From NCBI GenBank assembly GCA_002359185.1, contig DEML01000116.1:1-12920 (forward strand): 12,920 bases of DNA, given 5' to 3'. The notes under the pieces were generated by a model. It did no database searches, was not told where the DNA came from, and saw only the letters and a list, made by a program, of their open reading frames with translations. Position numbers and translations under genes: made by a program. How positions within the stretch are numbered: the first letter of the stretch is position 1; each line of letters starts with the position of its first letter. Positions 1 to 6,936 of this stretch are shown in pieces. The DNA comes from Planctomycetaceae bacterium UBA2671. Lineage in GTDB: Bacteria > Planctomycetota > Planctomycetia > Planctomycetales > Planctomycetaceae.

Positions 1-52
1 GTTGAAGACCTGCTATTTATTAAAGACGAACAGACACGTCTCAGCTGAATTA

Positions 53-114
53 CTATCGGCTGAAGCCGATAGGCTTTTTGGCCGTGAGCTTCGGACTGAA
101 GTCCTTTCGCTCAC
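53..114. repeat. Two adjacent stem-loops with TGAA loops
   Basis: Two consecutive hairpins are visible. The first (53-72) is a perfect 8-bp stem, CTATCGGC/GCCGATAG, around a TGAA loop. The second (84-114) has outer arms GTGAGC/GCTCAC and an inner stem GGAC/GTCC, again with a TGAA loop. The same CTGAAG-centred hairpin reappears just downstream, around 165-176 and 180-187. No T-run follows the stems in a way that would make a good terminator. I read this as an intergenic palindromic repeat of REP-like type; genome-wide recurrence cannot be checked here. Confidence 0.6.
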
Positions 115-118
115 ATGC

Positions 119-244
119 CAGGTTTTTATTGTCCTTGGGCAAATTTGAACCCACGACAAAAAAGAACCTGAAGGTTTCACCTGAAGGCGAGGGTTTTAGA
201 CCCATCGCAAGGACAATAAAAGACGTACCCATTCTGAAAACCTG
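119..244. repeat. Nested long inverted repeat with internal hairpins
   Basis: Arms at 123-136 and 208-221 are perfect 14-bp reverse complements (TTTTATTGTCCTTG-like sequence and its complement, within T/A-rich flanks). Short outer arms CAGGTTT (119-125) and AAACCTG (238-244) enclose them. The interior carries two further CC-TGAA-GG hairpins. It follows directly on the hairpins at 53-114, so the whole 53-244 stretch may be one composite element. A minus-strand reading frame of 70 codons crosses it but has no family resemblance and is explained by the repeat. No transposase or target duplication was seen. Confidence 0.55.
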
Positions 245-850
245 AGAGGCCAGAAATGGAATCACTTACGTAAGTTCTTACAGTCCTAACCTTTCGGTTG
301 TGAAATTGCATGTTCCTCTCAGTATAACAGTTCGTTCGGCAGAGCGAAAAGGATTCCTTTCAGATTCGCAGTTTCTCTCTAAACACAAACCTCACATGTA
401 GAAGTGTACAATTGCATTCATTTCCTGATTCTTTGACTTGATTTCAGCGTGAAATGCCTGTTCCCTAAGCAGCATTAATCAAATCATTCACGATGACTCT
501 ATCAACAAAATGTTAAACTAGAAATATTGGGTAGATTGTAGGTTTAATAAGTAAGCGAACGGTTGCATCAATTACTCTAAGACGATTTCCCCCTCAGTGA
601 ATGATTCCAGAGGACGATATTGAAAGTGGTGTCTTCTACACGGAGATTCTCTATTTGAAGTCATGGCATTTTCAGCAGTTCGTGGAAATTTCACTGTCAA
701 TGAAATCATCCACTGAATTCCTGAAACCTGATTCGAACTGTGATTCTGGCAAGGATGCGAGTCTTTTCAGTTCAAATTGCATGGATCAATAAGTCTGTGC
801 ATGAAATCAATCAAGTGAATATGCAACTCTGGCAAGGACGACGGAACGTC
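245..850. other. Gene-poor region upstream of the export lipoprotein gene
   Basis: About 600 bases with no convincing gene. A 63-codon plus-strand frame (601-792) has no ribosome binding site and no recognisable domain, and is not called. A weak sigma70-like pair (TTGTGA at 298-303, TATAAC at 323-328) has an over-long 19-nt spacer and lies more than 500 nt from the gene. The composition is AT-richer than the flanking genes. The real promoter of the next gene presumably lies here but I cannot place it. Confidence 0.4.
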
Positions 851-2872
851 ATGCAGAATTTGTTTTCGGTTCCAGTAACACGAACGCTGGCGGTCCTCCT
901 GATCGTCAGCAGCAGTGGCTGCGCGGCTTTTCGATCAATCAAAACCATACCGCCCAACTGCATGACTCCAGAAATGCAGGCGATCTCGCGTAATAATGAG
1001 TCGACAATTGATCTGTCACTGCTGGCTCAACGCCCTCCGCAACAGTATCTTGTTGATGCCGGTGATGTTCTCGGAATTTACATTGAGGGCGTTCTCGGCA
1101 ATCCCGGGGAATCCCCGCCGATCAGTATTTCAACGAATCCAGATATTCCGCCTTCAATAGGCTATCCCATTTCGATTCGAGATGATGGCACACTTTCATT
1201 GCCCATGATTGGATCGATTTCCGTGCGCGGCATGACAATTCGTCAGGTTGAAGAACATCTGCGAAAAATCTACACGATTGATCGAAATATTCTGCAGCCG
1301 GGGCAAGACCGAATCATCGTTTCGTTGCAACGACCACGAGAAATTCGCGTTCTGGTCATGCGTCAGGAGACAGGTGGAAGCAACGGAAGCACTGAATTTG
1401 CCCAGGGACTTTCTATCAACCTCGGTCAAACCAAGCGGGGTAATGGACAGGTTGTGAATCTGCCCATCTATAAAAATGATGTCCTGCATGCATTGGCACG
1501 CACGGGCGGTTTACCGGGACTTGATGCAGAAAATACGATTTACATCATTCGACGCCGGCACGATTTTACTCCCGGTCCCTACGGAAATGGTGTGCATCCA
1601 CAAGGGATGCAACCTGGAATGCCAGCCATGGCTCCGCAATATCAACCCGCTCCTTTCAATGGCCCGATGGGATATCAACCGGTCTCTCAGCGAAACAATT
1701 TAAAATCTCAGGATGACTCTCCGATTTTACTGACCAGTTATCGGAACTCTGCTTCACCAGAGCAAATTCAACCGGTGAACTTTCAGCCGGGATACAATCT
1801 GGCTGCTCCCCAGATGCCAATGCAGCAACAACCAGGCGTTCAGAACTTCAATTCGGTGAACCCGCTGGAAGAATTGCGACGGGGTATGCATGGTTCTGAT
1901 GATTCCGCAGAAATTCGCCAGCCCGTGAGGATTGATACGATCGATCCGCAAGTGTTGCATCATTCGACGGAACTCTCTGACTCAGAAATGAAAGCGATGA
2001 ATCCTCGCGGCTCGGGTTATCAATGGGGAAATACTCCACAGACTTCGCCGGAAGTGATGCCTGAGATTCAAAATAACTTTGTTCCACAGTCTGAATGGAA
2101 TGGTTCGTCAGGCATGGCTCAACCTCATCAACAATACATTCCCATGCCAACACAAGCACCTTATCAGCCAGCGATGCAGAATCAGCCGTACTATCAGCCT
2201 CAGTATCAGAATCAGATGCCACCCCAAAACTGGATGGCGAATCCAGAATCGAATTATCCACCCGGCTTCAACGAAGCGTTCGCCGATGTTCCCTGGGATC
2301 AATTCTCTGGTGATTTCGGCTGGAACATGGGTGATCCCACGATGAACAACCATGAGATCATCAAGATTCCTGTCCGACTCAAACCGGGCGAACAACCCAA
2401 TATCCGACCGGAAGATGTCCTGTTGCAGGATGGCGATATCCTGTTTATCGAATCCCGGGAAACGGAAATCTTCTATACCGGCGGTTTGCTCGGAGGGGGC
2501 CAGTTCACATTGCCCCGTGACTACGATCTGGATGTCCTGGGAGCAATTGCGATTGCTCAAGGAGCCAATCAACAACGCGATGCCCGTCAAATTGGGGGCG
2601 TCTCGGCTATCAATGGAGATGTCACAATCTCTGCCAGCAATGTCATCATTCTTCGCCAACTACCAGATTGTTCGCAGGTGGCAATCAAAGTCGATCTGTA
2701 TTGTGCCTTGGAAGATCCCACTCAGCGAGTCATCATCCAACCTGGCGATATTGTCATGCTGCGATATACCAAACTGGAAGCAATCGGAGCGTTCGTTGAG
2801 CGTAATCTCCTCGAATCCGCCCTCTTCGGTATTGCGGCAACTCAAATCGGAGGCGGCGGTGGTGGGAACTAA
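851..2872 (+). CDS. Polysaccharide export lipoprotein, Wza/SLBB family
   Basis: Predicted outer-membrane component of a capsule or exopolysaccharide export channel (Poly_export/SLBB family), 673 residues. The start at 851 is preferred over longer in-frame options because it gives a compact lipoprotein signal (hydrophobic TLAVLLIVSSSG before Cys24) and has AAGGA at 834-838. The Poly_export domain spans about residues 64-168 (opening YLVDAGDVLGIYIEG; later DDGTLSLPMIGSISVRGMT). The first SLBB domain begins near 200 (NDVLHALARTGGLPGLDAENTIYIIRRR) and seems interrupted by a roughly 260-residue Gln/Pro/Met/Asn-rich stretch (about 238-498), then resumes (PEDVLLQDGDILFIESRE). A second SLBB-like segment follows (FYTGGLLGGGQFTLPRDYDLDVL to VIIQPGDIVMLRY), ending in a six-glycine tail. 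No Wzc, Wzx, Wzy or glycosyltransferase assembly genes flank it, so its substrate is unknown. Family call firm; exact start moderately sure. Confidence 0.85.
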   Translation: MQNLFSVPVTRTLAVLLIVSSSGCAAFRSIKTIPPNCMTPEMQAISRNNESTIDLSLLAQRPPQQYLVDAGDVLGIYIEGVLGNPGESPPISISTNPDIPPSIGYPISIRDDGTLSLPMIGSISVRGMTIRQVEEHLRKIYTIDRNILQPGQDRIIVSLQRPREIRVLVMRQETGGSNGSTEFAQGLSINLGQTKRGNGQVVNLPIYKNDVLHALARTGGLPGLDAENTIYIIRRRHDFTPGPYGNGVHPQGMQPGMPAMAPQYQPAPFNGPMGYQPVSQRNNLKSQDDSPILLTSYRNSASPEQIQPVNFQPGYNLAAPQMPMQQQPGVQNFNSVNPLEELRRGMHGSDDSAEIRQPVRIDTIDPQVLHHSTELSDSEMKAMNPRGSGYQWGNTPQTSPEVMPEIQNNFVPQSEWNGSSGMAQPHQQYIPMPTQAPYQPAMQNQPYYQPQYQNQMPPQNWMANPESNYPPGFNEAFADVPWDQFSGDFGWNMGDPTMNNHEIIKIPVRLKPGEQPNIRPEDVLLQDGDILFIESRETEIFYTGGLLGGGQFTLPRDYDLDVLGAIAIAQGANQQRDARQIGGVSAINGDVTISASNVIILRQLPDCSQVAIKVDLYCALEDPTQRVIIQPGDIVMLRYTKLEAIGAFVERNLLESALFGIAATQIGGGGGGN

Positions 2873-2952
2873 ACAGTAATACATGAATTCAAAAGCCATC
2901 TCATTTCTAATACGAACAAATCCCTGAGGATTTCAGGAAAATAAGCGGGTGT

Positions 2953-2974
2953 GATTGACGTTCCATCGTCAATC
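2953..2974. repeat. Small inverted repeat upstream of DUF1080 gene
   Basis: GATTGACG (2953-2960) and CGTCAATC (2967-2974) are perfect 8-bp arms around a 6-nt loop, in the gap between the export lipoprotein gene and the secreted DUF1080 gene. There is no T-run, so it is not a canonical terminator. It could be an operator or mRNA hairpin in the leader of the downstream gene. A dyad here also argues that the in-frame extension from 2951 is non-coding leader. Function unproven. Confidence 0.35.
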
Positions 2975-3037
2975 GCTAAAGATGAATCGATTGATGAAGT
3001 CTCAATTGAAAACCGCGGAATCGTAAAGGAAATGAAA

Positions 3038-3733
3038 ATGAAACGTGCCTCGTTCACTTATACACTGCTGAGTCTGGTCGCTTTCTGTGTCGCAACAGGA
3101 ACTCTCTGTGCGGAAGAAAAGTTCAAGCCTTTATTCAATGGCGAGAATCTAGATGGTTGGGTGCAAAAGGGTGGCAAAGCCGATTATCGGGTCGAAGACA
3201 ACCAGATTATCGGCACCAGCAAAAAGGGGACGCCGAACAGCTTTTTGTGCACCGACAAAGATTACGCGAATTTCGTTTTGGAACTCGAATTCTTTCCTGA
3301 TCCTGTCCTGAATTCCGGCGTACAGATTCGCAGTAACATGTACAATGAAGAGAAAACTTACACCTGGACCGACAGTGAAGGTAAGGAGCAAACCAGAAAT
3401 GTTCCGGCGAATCGGGTTCATGGGTATCAGGTTGAAATCGATCCTTCGGCTCGTGCCTGGACTGGCGGTATTTATGATGAAAGTCGTCGAGGTTGGTTGA
3501 ATAATCTGGTCGATAATCAACCAGCTCGTGAAGCTTTCAAGCCGGGCGAGTGGAATACATTTCGAGTGGTCGCCAATGGGGACTCTATCAAGACTTTCCT
3601 GAATGGGGTGCCCGCAGCAGATTTGAAAGATGACATGACCTCCTCTGGATTCATTGCACTTCAGGTTCATAACTTCAAAGAAGATGGACATGAAATGAAA
3701 TGGCGCAACATTTGCATCAAGGAACTTCCATAG
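3038..3733 (+). CDS. Secreted DUF1080 / 3-keto-disaccharide hydrolase-domain protein
   Basis: Exported protein of 231 residues, essentially one DUF1080 (PF06439) domain, a concanavalin-like beta-sandwich family greatly expanded in planctomycetes and Bacteroidetes; some members hydrolyse 3-keto-glycosides. The start at 3038 is chosen because AAAGGA (3025-3030) sits 7 nt upstream and the resulting N-terminus is a typical Sec signal (MKRASFTYTLLSLVAFCVATGTLCA, cleaved after about residue 25). The longer frame from 2951 would bury the signal behind an acidic leader. Family hallmarks are the opening LFNGENLDGW (32-41), then FVLELEF, NSGVQIRS, the GYQVEID strand, and the closing GFIALQVHNF with WRNICIKEL. 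It lies 165 nt after the export lipoprotein gene and is followed by a strong terminator. The substrate cannot be inferred from sequence; enzymatic activity is by family only. Confidence 0.88.
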   Translation: MKRASFTYTLLSLVAFCVATGTLCAEEKFKPLFNGENLDGWVQKGGKADYRVEDNQIIGTSKKGTPNSFLCTDKDYANFVLELEFFPDPVLNSGVQIRSNMYNEEKTYTWTDSEGKEQTRNVPANRVHGYQVEIDPSARAWTGGIYDESRRGWLNNLVDNQPAREAFKPGEWNTFRVVANGDSIKTFLNGVPAADLKDDMTSSGFIALQVHNFKEDGHEMKWRNICIKELP

Positions 3734-3862
3734 TTACTGCGATGTGTATACGGTTGTTCATTGGATCGTTTTCAGCAGGCGTCATGACTGTTTTATTTGT
3801 CGCATCGAATGACGGAATCTGAATGAACTTGGCTCAAAAATCCGGTTCAACCGGTAAGTCGA

Positions 3863-3898
3863 CCTATTCTTGGGAAAATGCCCGAGAATAGGTTTTTT
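3863..3898 (+). terminator. Intrinsic terminator after DUF1080 gene
   Basis: A 12-bp stem pairs 3863-3874 (CCTATTCTTGGG) with 3881-3892 (CCCGAGAATAGG), containing one G-T pair and a 6-nt loop, followed directly by six T residues (3893-3898). This is a textbook rho-independent terminator. It lies 129 nt after the DUF1080 stop codon and 45 nt before the next start, so it separates the first two genes from the GNAT gene. A short palindrome CCGGTT-C-AACCGG (3842-3854) lies just upstream. Confidence 0.85.
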
Positions 3899-3942
3899 CA
3901 TGCCTTGGTGGCGGTTGTAGAGAAATTGCGAGTCTGACACTT

Positions 3943-5004
3943 ATGATTCGACTGGATGACTATCAGGGGACATCTGCTGAACTGGCCGAGTTTATCACCT
4001 CGACCTGGCGGAAGTCCTACGAAGGGAAAATGACTTTCCCTCTCTGGTCAGCCGAGTATTTTGAATGGCAACTTCGCTGGAAAAATCCGCACTTCCGTCG
4101 CAACCTGATCGCCATCTACGACGATGCTCGACTCGTAGCCACTCTGTTGGGCTCCGAGTATCCGTTTCGGTGCGGTCAGGAAATCGTGCCGGGCTCCATT
4201 TGGAGTTGGATGACTATTGATCCGGTTTATCGTGGACGAGGTTTTGCCAAGCTGCTGAATGAAGAACGAATCCGTCGTATGCAGGATCGAAAGATCGATC
4301 TGGTCGTCAGTTATCGATACTTCGGCTCGAAAAGCTCTCTGGCAGAACGCCCGCATCGGAACTCGGGTGATAATACCGCCAAGTTTCACAATAAAGTCGG
4401 TTTCTGGGTTCGTGTGCTGAATCCGCAAGGTGTGTGTGACTGGTCACTCAGTTCGGCGGCTGCCTGGGGAGCTCGATTGACCTCACCTTGGGCACCGCTC
4501 CCCAAACTCGGCAAGGAAGAGAAATACATTCGAAAAGCCACTCCAGCCGATATCCCTCAATGCCTGGAATTGATTCACGAGAAAACAAACTCACTCCCGT
4601 TTGCAATCCACTGGGACCAGGAATCTCTCAGCAATCAGTTGCTGGGAAGTCCTCTCTCTACGACTCTTGTGTACGAGCGAGAGGAAAAGATTGAGGGATT
4701 TATTAATTTTCATCTGCTGACATCCTTCTCAAAATGCGAAGGTCAGATGGGACTACTGGATGTTATGTCGACGCAAAGGCTCTCTTCCCATAAAAGTCTG
4801 TATCTAATGTATGCTGTGATGCAGGAGATGCTCAATCAGGGAGCCATTCTGACCTTGAAGCTTCGCAGCGGCGATGAAGATCTCTTACTCATGTTGCGGT
4901 CGTACTTTGCACCTCGCGCACCGGAATCGCATTTAGTATTGCAATGGATTGGACAGGAAAGAGAAGTCCCCAAAAACGCAAAGATGCATTTACTCTGGAG
5001 ATAA
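3943..5004 (+). CDS. GNAT-family N-acyltransferase, probably tandem-domain
   Basis: A 353-residue protein predicted to transfer an acyl group from acyl-CoA to an unknown acceptor. The N-terminal half has the GNAT motif A: a beta strand SIWSWMTIDPVYRGRGFAKLL (about 85-105), with Arg97, Gly100 and Ala102 fitting the R/Q-x-x-G-x-G/A acetyl-CoA pyrophosphate loop. The second half starts like another GNAT domain (YIRKATPADIPQCLELI, about 195-211) and contains strand-helix segments, but lacks a clear CoA-binding loop, so it is probably degenerate or substrate-binding. The length suits two domains rather than the usual 150-180 residues of one. ATG at 3943 has no strong ribosome binding site (only purine-rich AGAGAAA upstream). 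It follows a strong terminator and so probably has its own promoter. Substrate unknown. Confidence 0.75.
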   Translation: MIRLDDYQGTSAELAEFITSTWRKSYEGKMTFPLWSAEYFEWQLRWKNPHFRRNLIAIYDDARLVATLLGSEYPFRCGQEIVPGSIWSWMTIDPVYRGRGFAKLLNEERIRRMQDRKIDLVVSYRYFGSKSSLAERPHRNSGDNTAKFHNKVGFWVRVLNPQGVCDWSLSSAAAWGARLTSPWAPLPKLGKEEKYIRKATPADIPQCLELIHEKTNSLPFAIHWDQESLSNQLLGSPLSTTLVYEREEKIEGFINFHLLTSFSKCEGQMGLLDVMSTQRLSSHKSLYLMYAVMQEMLNQGAILTLKLRSGDEDLLLMLRSYFAPRAPESHLVLQWIGQEREVPKNAKMHLLWR

Positions 5005-5047
5005 CGGACTTATTATCGAAAGAATGCTCAATTCGATTTCGCCAGTT

Positions 5048-5115
5048 GTAGGTCAGGCTTTGCCTGACGAAATTTGACGTCAATACCTACTCACGTCAGG
5101 CACAGCCTGACCTAC
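5048..5115. repeat. Paired palindromic repeat (GTAGGTCAGGC type)
   Basis: Two 22-nt units, 5048-5069 and 5094-5115, are each hairpins (GTCAGGC-TTT-GCCTGAC and GTCAGGC-ACA-GCCTGAC) and are also inverted copies of one another with a single mismatch in the central triplet. They are separated by 24 nt. The arrangement, one palindrome followed by its mirror image, is typical of REP/BIME-like intergenic elements. It occupies the gap between the GNAT gene and the GH3 gene. It could act as a bidirectional mRNA stabiliser or weak transcription block, but no T-run follows, so it is not called a terminator. Confidence 0.75.
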
Positions 5116-5180
5116 GGACTGGGTATGCTCATTATGTCGATTCATTTATTCGCGATTCACACAGAGTCGTCAGGAAAATT

Positions 5181-6884
5181 ATGGTCTCACTTACCAACAA
5201 TGCCCTTGTCCCACCCTTGTCACGAATGGGAATTAGCCTTCTCAATCAACAGCAGTGGAGTGCATTCCGCAAGCAGCTCGAACAGGCAAGTTCTCAGCAG
5301 CAAACCTGGTTATTGAATCGAATTCGGAGTTGTGAGAAGACCCGCTTTGGCCGTGATCATGATTTTGCAGGCATTCGCGATCTGGAGACATTCCGCAAGC
5401 ATGTGCCCGTTTCCGAGTACGATTATTTCAAACCTTATATAGATGAAGTCGCAGCTGGTAATCCGGAAGCTCTCATTCCCTCGCATGAAAAACTGATGCG
5501 ATTCACAATTACGACTGGATCAAGTGGCACTCCTAAATTGAATCCCGTTACTACGACCTGGCTCAAAGAATATAAAAAAGCCTGGGGAATCTGGGGCTTA
5601 AAGCTGTTTGCTGATCATCCTTCCTATTTAGGAAAGAAGATGCTGCAGATGGCGGGAACCTGGGAGATGGGCAAAACGCCGGGCGGCTATTCAATCAGTA
5701 TGATCAGTGCGTTGCTTGCCAGAAACCAGAGTCCACTGCTGCGCCCGTTCTATGCGATTCCCAGCGATCTGAATGATATTAAAGATCCAATCATTCGTTA
5801 TTACGCGGCTCTACGACTTTGCATGCTCGATAACATGGGTTGGATTCTCTTAATGAACCCTGGCACGTTGATTCGTCTGGCGGAAGTGGGAGATGAATTC
5901 AAAGAGGATCTCATCAAAGATTTTCACGACGGGACATTAACCAACCGATTCGAAATCTCTAACGAATTGCGAGTAAAACTGGCTCCCCGAATTCGCAAGG
6001 TCGATCGAGCAGGGGCAAGTCGTCTGGCTAAGATTGTTGAACAGACGGGAACTCTGCTCCCTAAGGATTACTGGCCGAATCCGGTGATCAGTTGCTGGCT
6101 CGGAGGGACGGCTGGATTTCAGTCACGTTACATTAATGACTACTTTGGCAATTCTCCACAGCGGGATATGGGACTCGTTTCCAGCGAGGGACGGCACACA
6201 ATTCCGATTGAAGATGGCAAGCCGGAAGGAGTCCCTTCGATTGTTTCAGGATTTTACGAATACATGCCGGTCTCGGAAGCAGGTTCGCTTCAGCCTGATG
6301 TGGTTGAGGGAAATAAGTTGGAAGTCGGAGCTGATTATTACCTTCTTATGACGACCTCAGCCGGCTATTATCGATTCAATATTGGTGATATCGTCCGCTG
6401 CACAGGCTTTGTTGGCGAAGCTCCACTGCTGGAATTTATTCAGAAGGGAACTCAAGTCGGCGATCTGGAAGGCGAGAAACTGACAGAACATCAAATTGTC
6501 GAAGCGGCCCAGGCGACTGCTCTGGAGCTTAAATTTGAACTCGGCTTATTCACAGCCGTCGCATTAAGGCTCGAACGGCAACATCCTCGTTATGATTTTA
6601 TGATCGAAATTGATCGTGTCCCAAATGCTGACCAGGCGCAGGCATTTTTACGTCTGCTCGATGAGAAACTCGCCGGTTTGAACTTCCTGTGGAAAGCTCG
6701 TCGAAAAGAAGGGGTGCTAGCGAATCCACAACTGTTGCGATTACCAGCCGGGACTTGGGAAAAATACGTTACTGCGGAAAGTGCCCGCCGCGGCACCGGT
6801 GATTATCAATATAAGCATCCCGCATTGATGCTGAAACAAAACTGGGTTGAGCAGTTTTCTCCGGTTGATATTATCACTTTGTAA
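5181..6884 (+). CDS. GH3-family acyl-adenylating (acyl amido synthetase-like) enzyme
   Basis: A 567-residue member of the GH3 family (PF03321), the adenylate-forming superfamily branch best known from plant hormone conjugation. These enzymes activate a carboxylic acid with ATP and join it to an amine, usually an amino acid. Visible features: N-terminal FRKHVPVSEYDYFKPYI (71-87); the ATP/phosphate loop TTGSSGTPK (111-119); SSEG (334-337) in the nucleotide-binding region; TTSAGYYRFNIGDIVR (391-406), matching the family's Y-R-x-x-x-GD motif; and GDLEGEKLTE (427-436) at the expected hinge before the small C-terminal domain. Length is close to plant GH3 proteins. The start at 5181 has AGGA at 5172-5175, 5 nt before the ATG. 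The paired palindrome is just upstream; the RdgB-type gene follows after 52 nt and may be cotranscribed. Bacterial GH3 substrates are poorly known, so acid and amine cannot be named. Confidence 0.88.
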   Translation: MVSLTNNALVPPLSRMGISLLNQQQWSAFRKQLEQASSQQQTWLLNRIRSCEKTRFGRDHDFAGIRDLETFRKHVPVSEYDYFKPYIDEVAAGNPEALIPSHEKLMRFTITTGSSGTPKLNPVTTTWLKEYKKAWGIWGLKLFADHPSYLGKKMLQMAGTWEMGKTPGGYSISMISALLARNQSPLLRPFYAIPSDLNDIKDPIIRYYAALRLCMLDNMGWILLMNPGTLIRLAEVGDEFKEDLIKDFHDGTLTNRFEISNELRVKLAPRIRKVDRAGASRLAKIVEQTGTLLPKDYWPNPVISCWLGGTAGFQSRYINDYFGNSPQRDMGLVSSEGRHTIPIEDGKPEGVPSIVSGFYEYMPVSEAGSLQPDVVEGNKLEVGADYYLLMTTSAGYYRFNIGDIVRCTGFVGEAPLLEFIQKGTQVGDLEGEKLTEHQIVEAAQATALELKFELGLFTAVALRLERQHPRYDFMIEIDRVPNADQAQAFLRLLDEKLAGLNFLWKARRKEGVLANPQLLRLPAGTWEKYVTAESARRGTGDYQYKHPALMLKQNWVEQFSPVDIITL

Positions 6885-6936
6885 GATCCTTCGAACTCAT
6901 AAAGATTCACTCAAATACTTGATTTGAAAGCGAAAC

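Noticed and set aside
53..265. 70-codon minus-strand open frame
   Set aside because: It lies entirely across hairpin repeats, shows no recognisable domain, and its sequence is explained by the palindromic arms.
601..792. 63-codon plus-strand open frame before the export lipoprotein
   Set aside because: No ribosome binding site, no signal peptide or domain, and it overlaps the upstream extension of the next frame; not supportable as a gene.
740..850. Longer N-terminus for the export lipoprotein, starting at 740 or 821
   Set aside because: Starting at 740 places 60 residues before the lipidated Cys, too long for a lipoprotein signal. The start at 821 is possible but lacks a ribosome binding site, while 851 has AAGGA upstream.
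1848..2659. Long minus-strand open frames (137 and 183 codons) inside the export lipoprotein gene
   Set aside because: They are antisense shadows of the low-complexity Gln/Pro-rich coding stretch, with no family features.
2951..3037. N-terminal extension of the DUF1080 protein
   Set aside because: It would hide a good signal peptide, contains an inverted repeat, and a ribosome binding site lies just before the ATG at 3038.
3780..3814. CGTCAT/ATGACG inverted arms after the DUF1080 gene
   Set aside because: Six-base arms 23 nt apart with no T-run; this could occur by chance, and the real terminator lies further downstream at 3863-3898.
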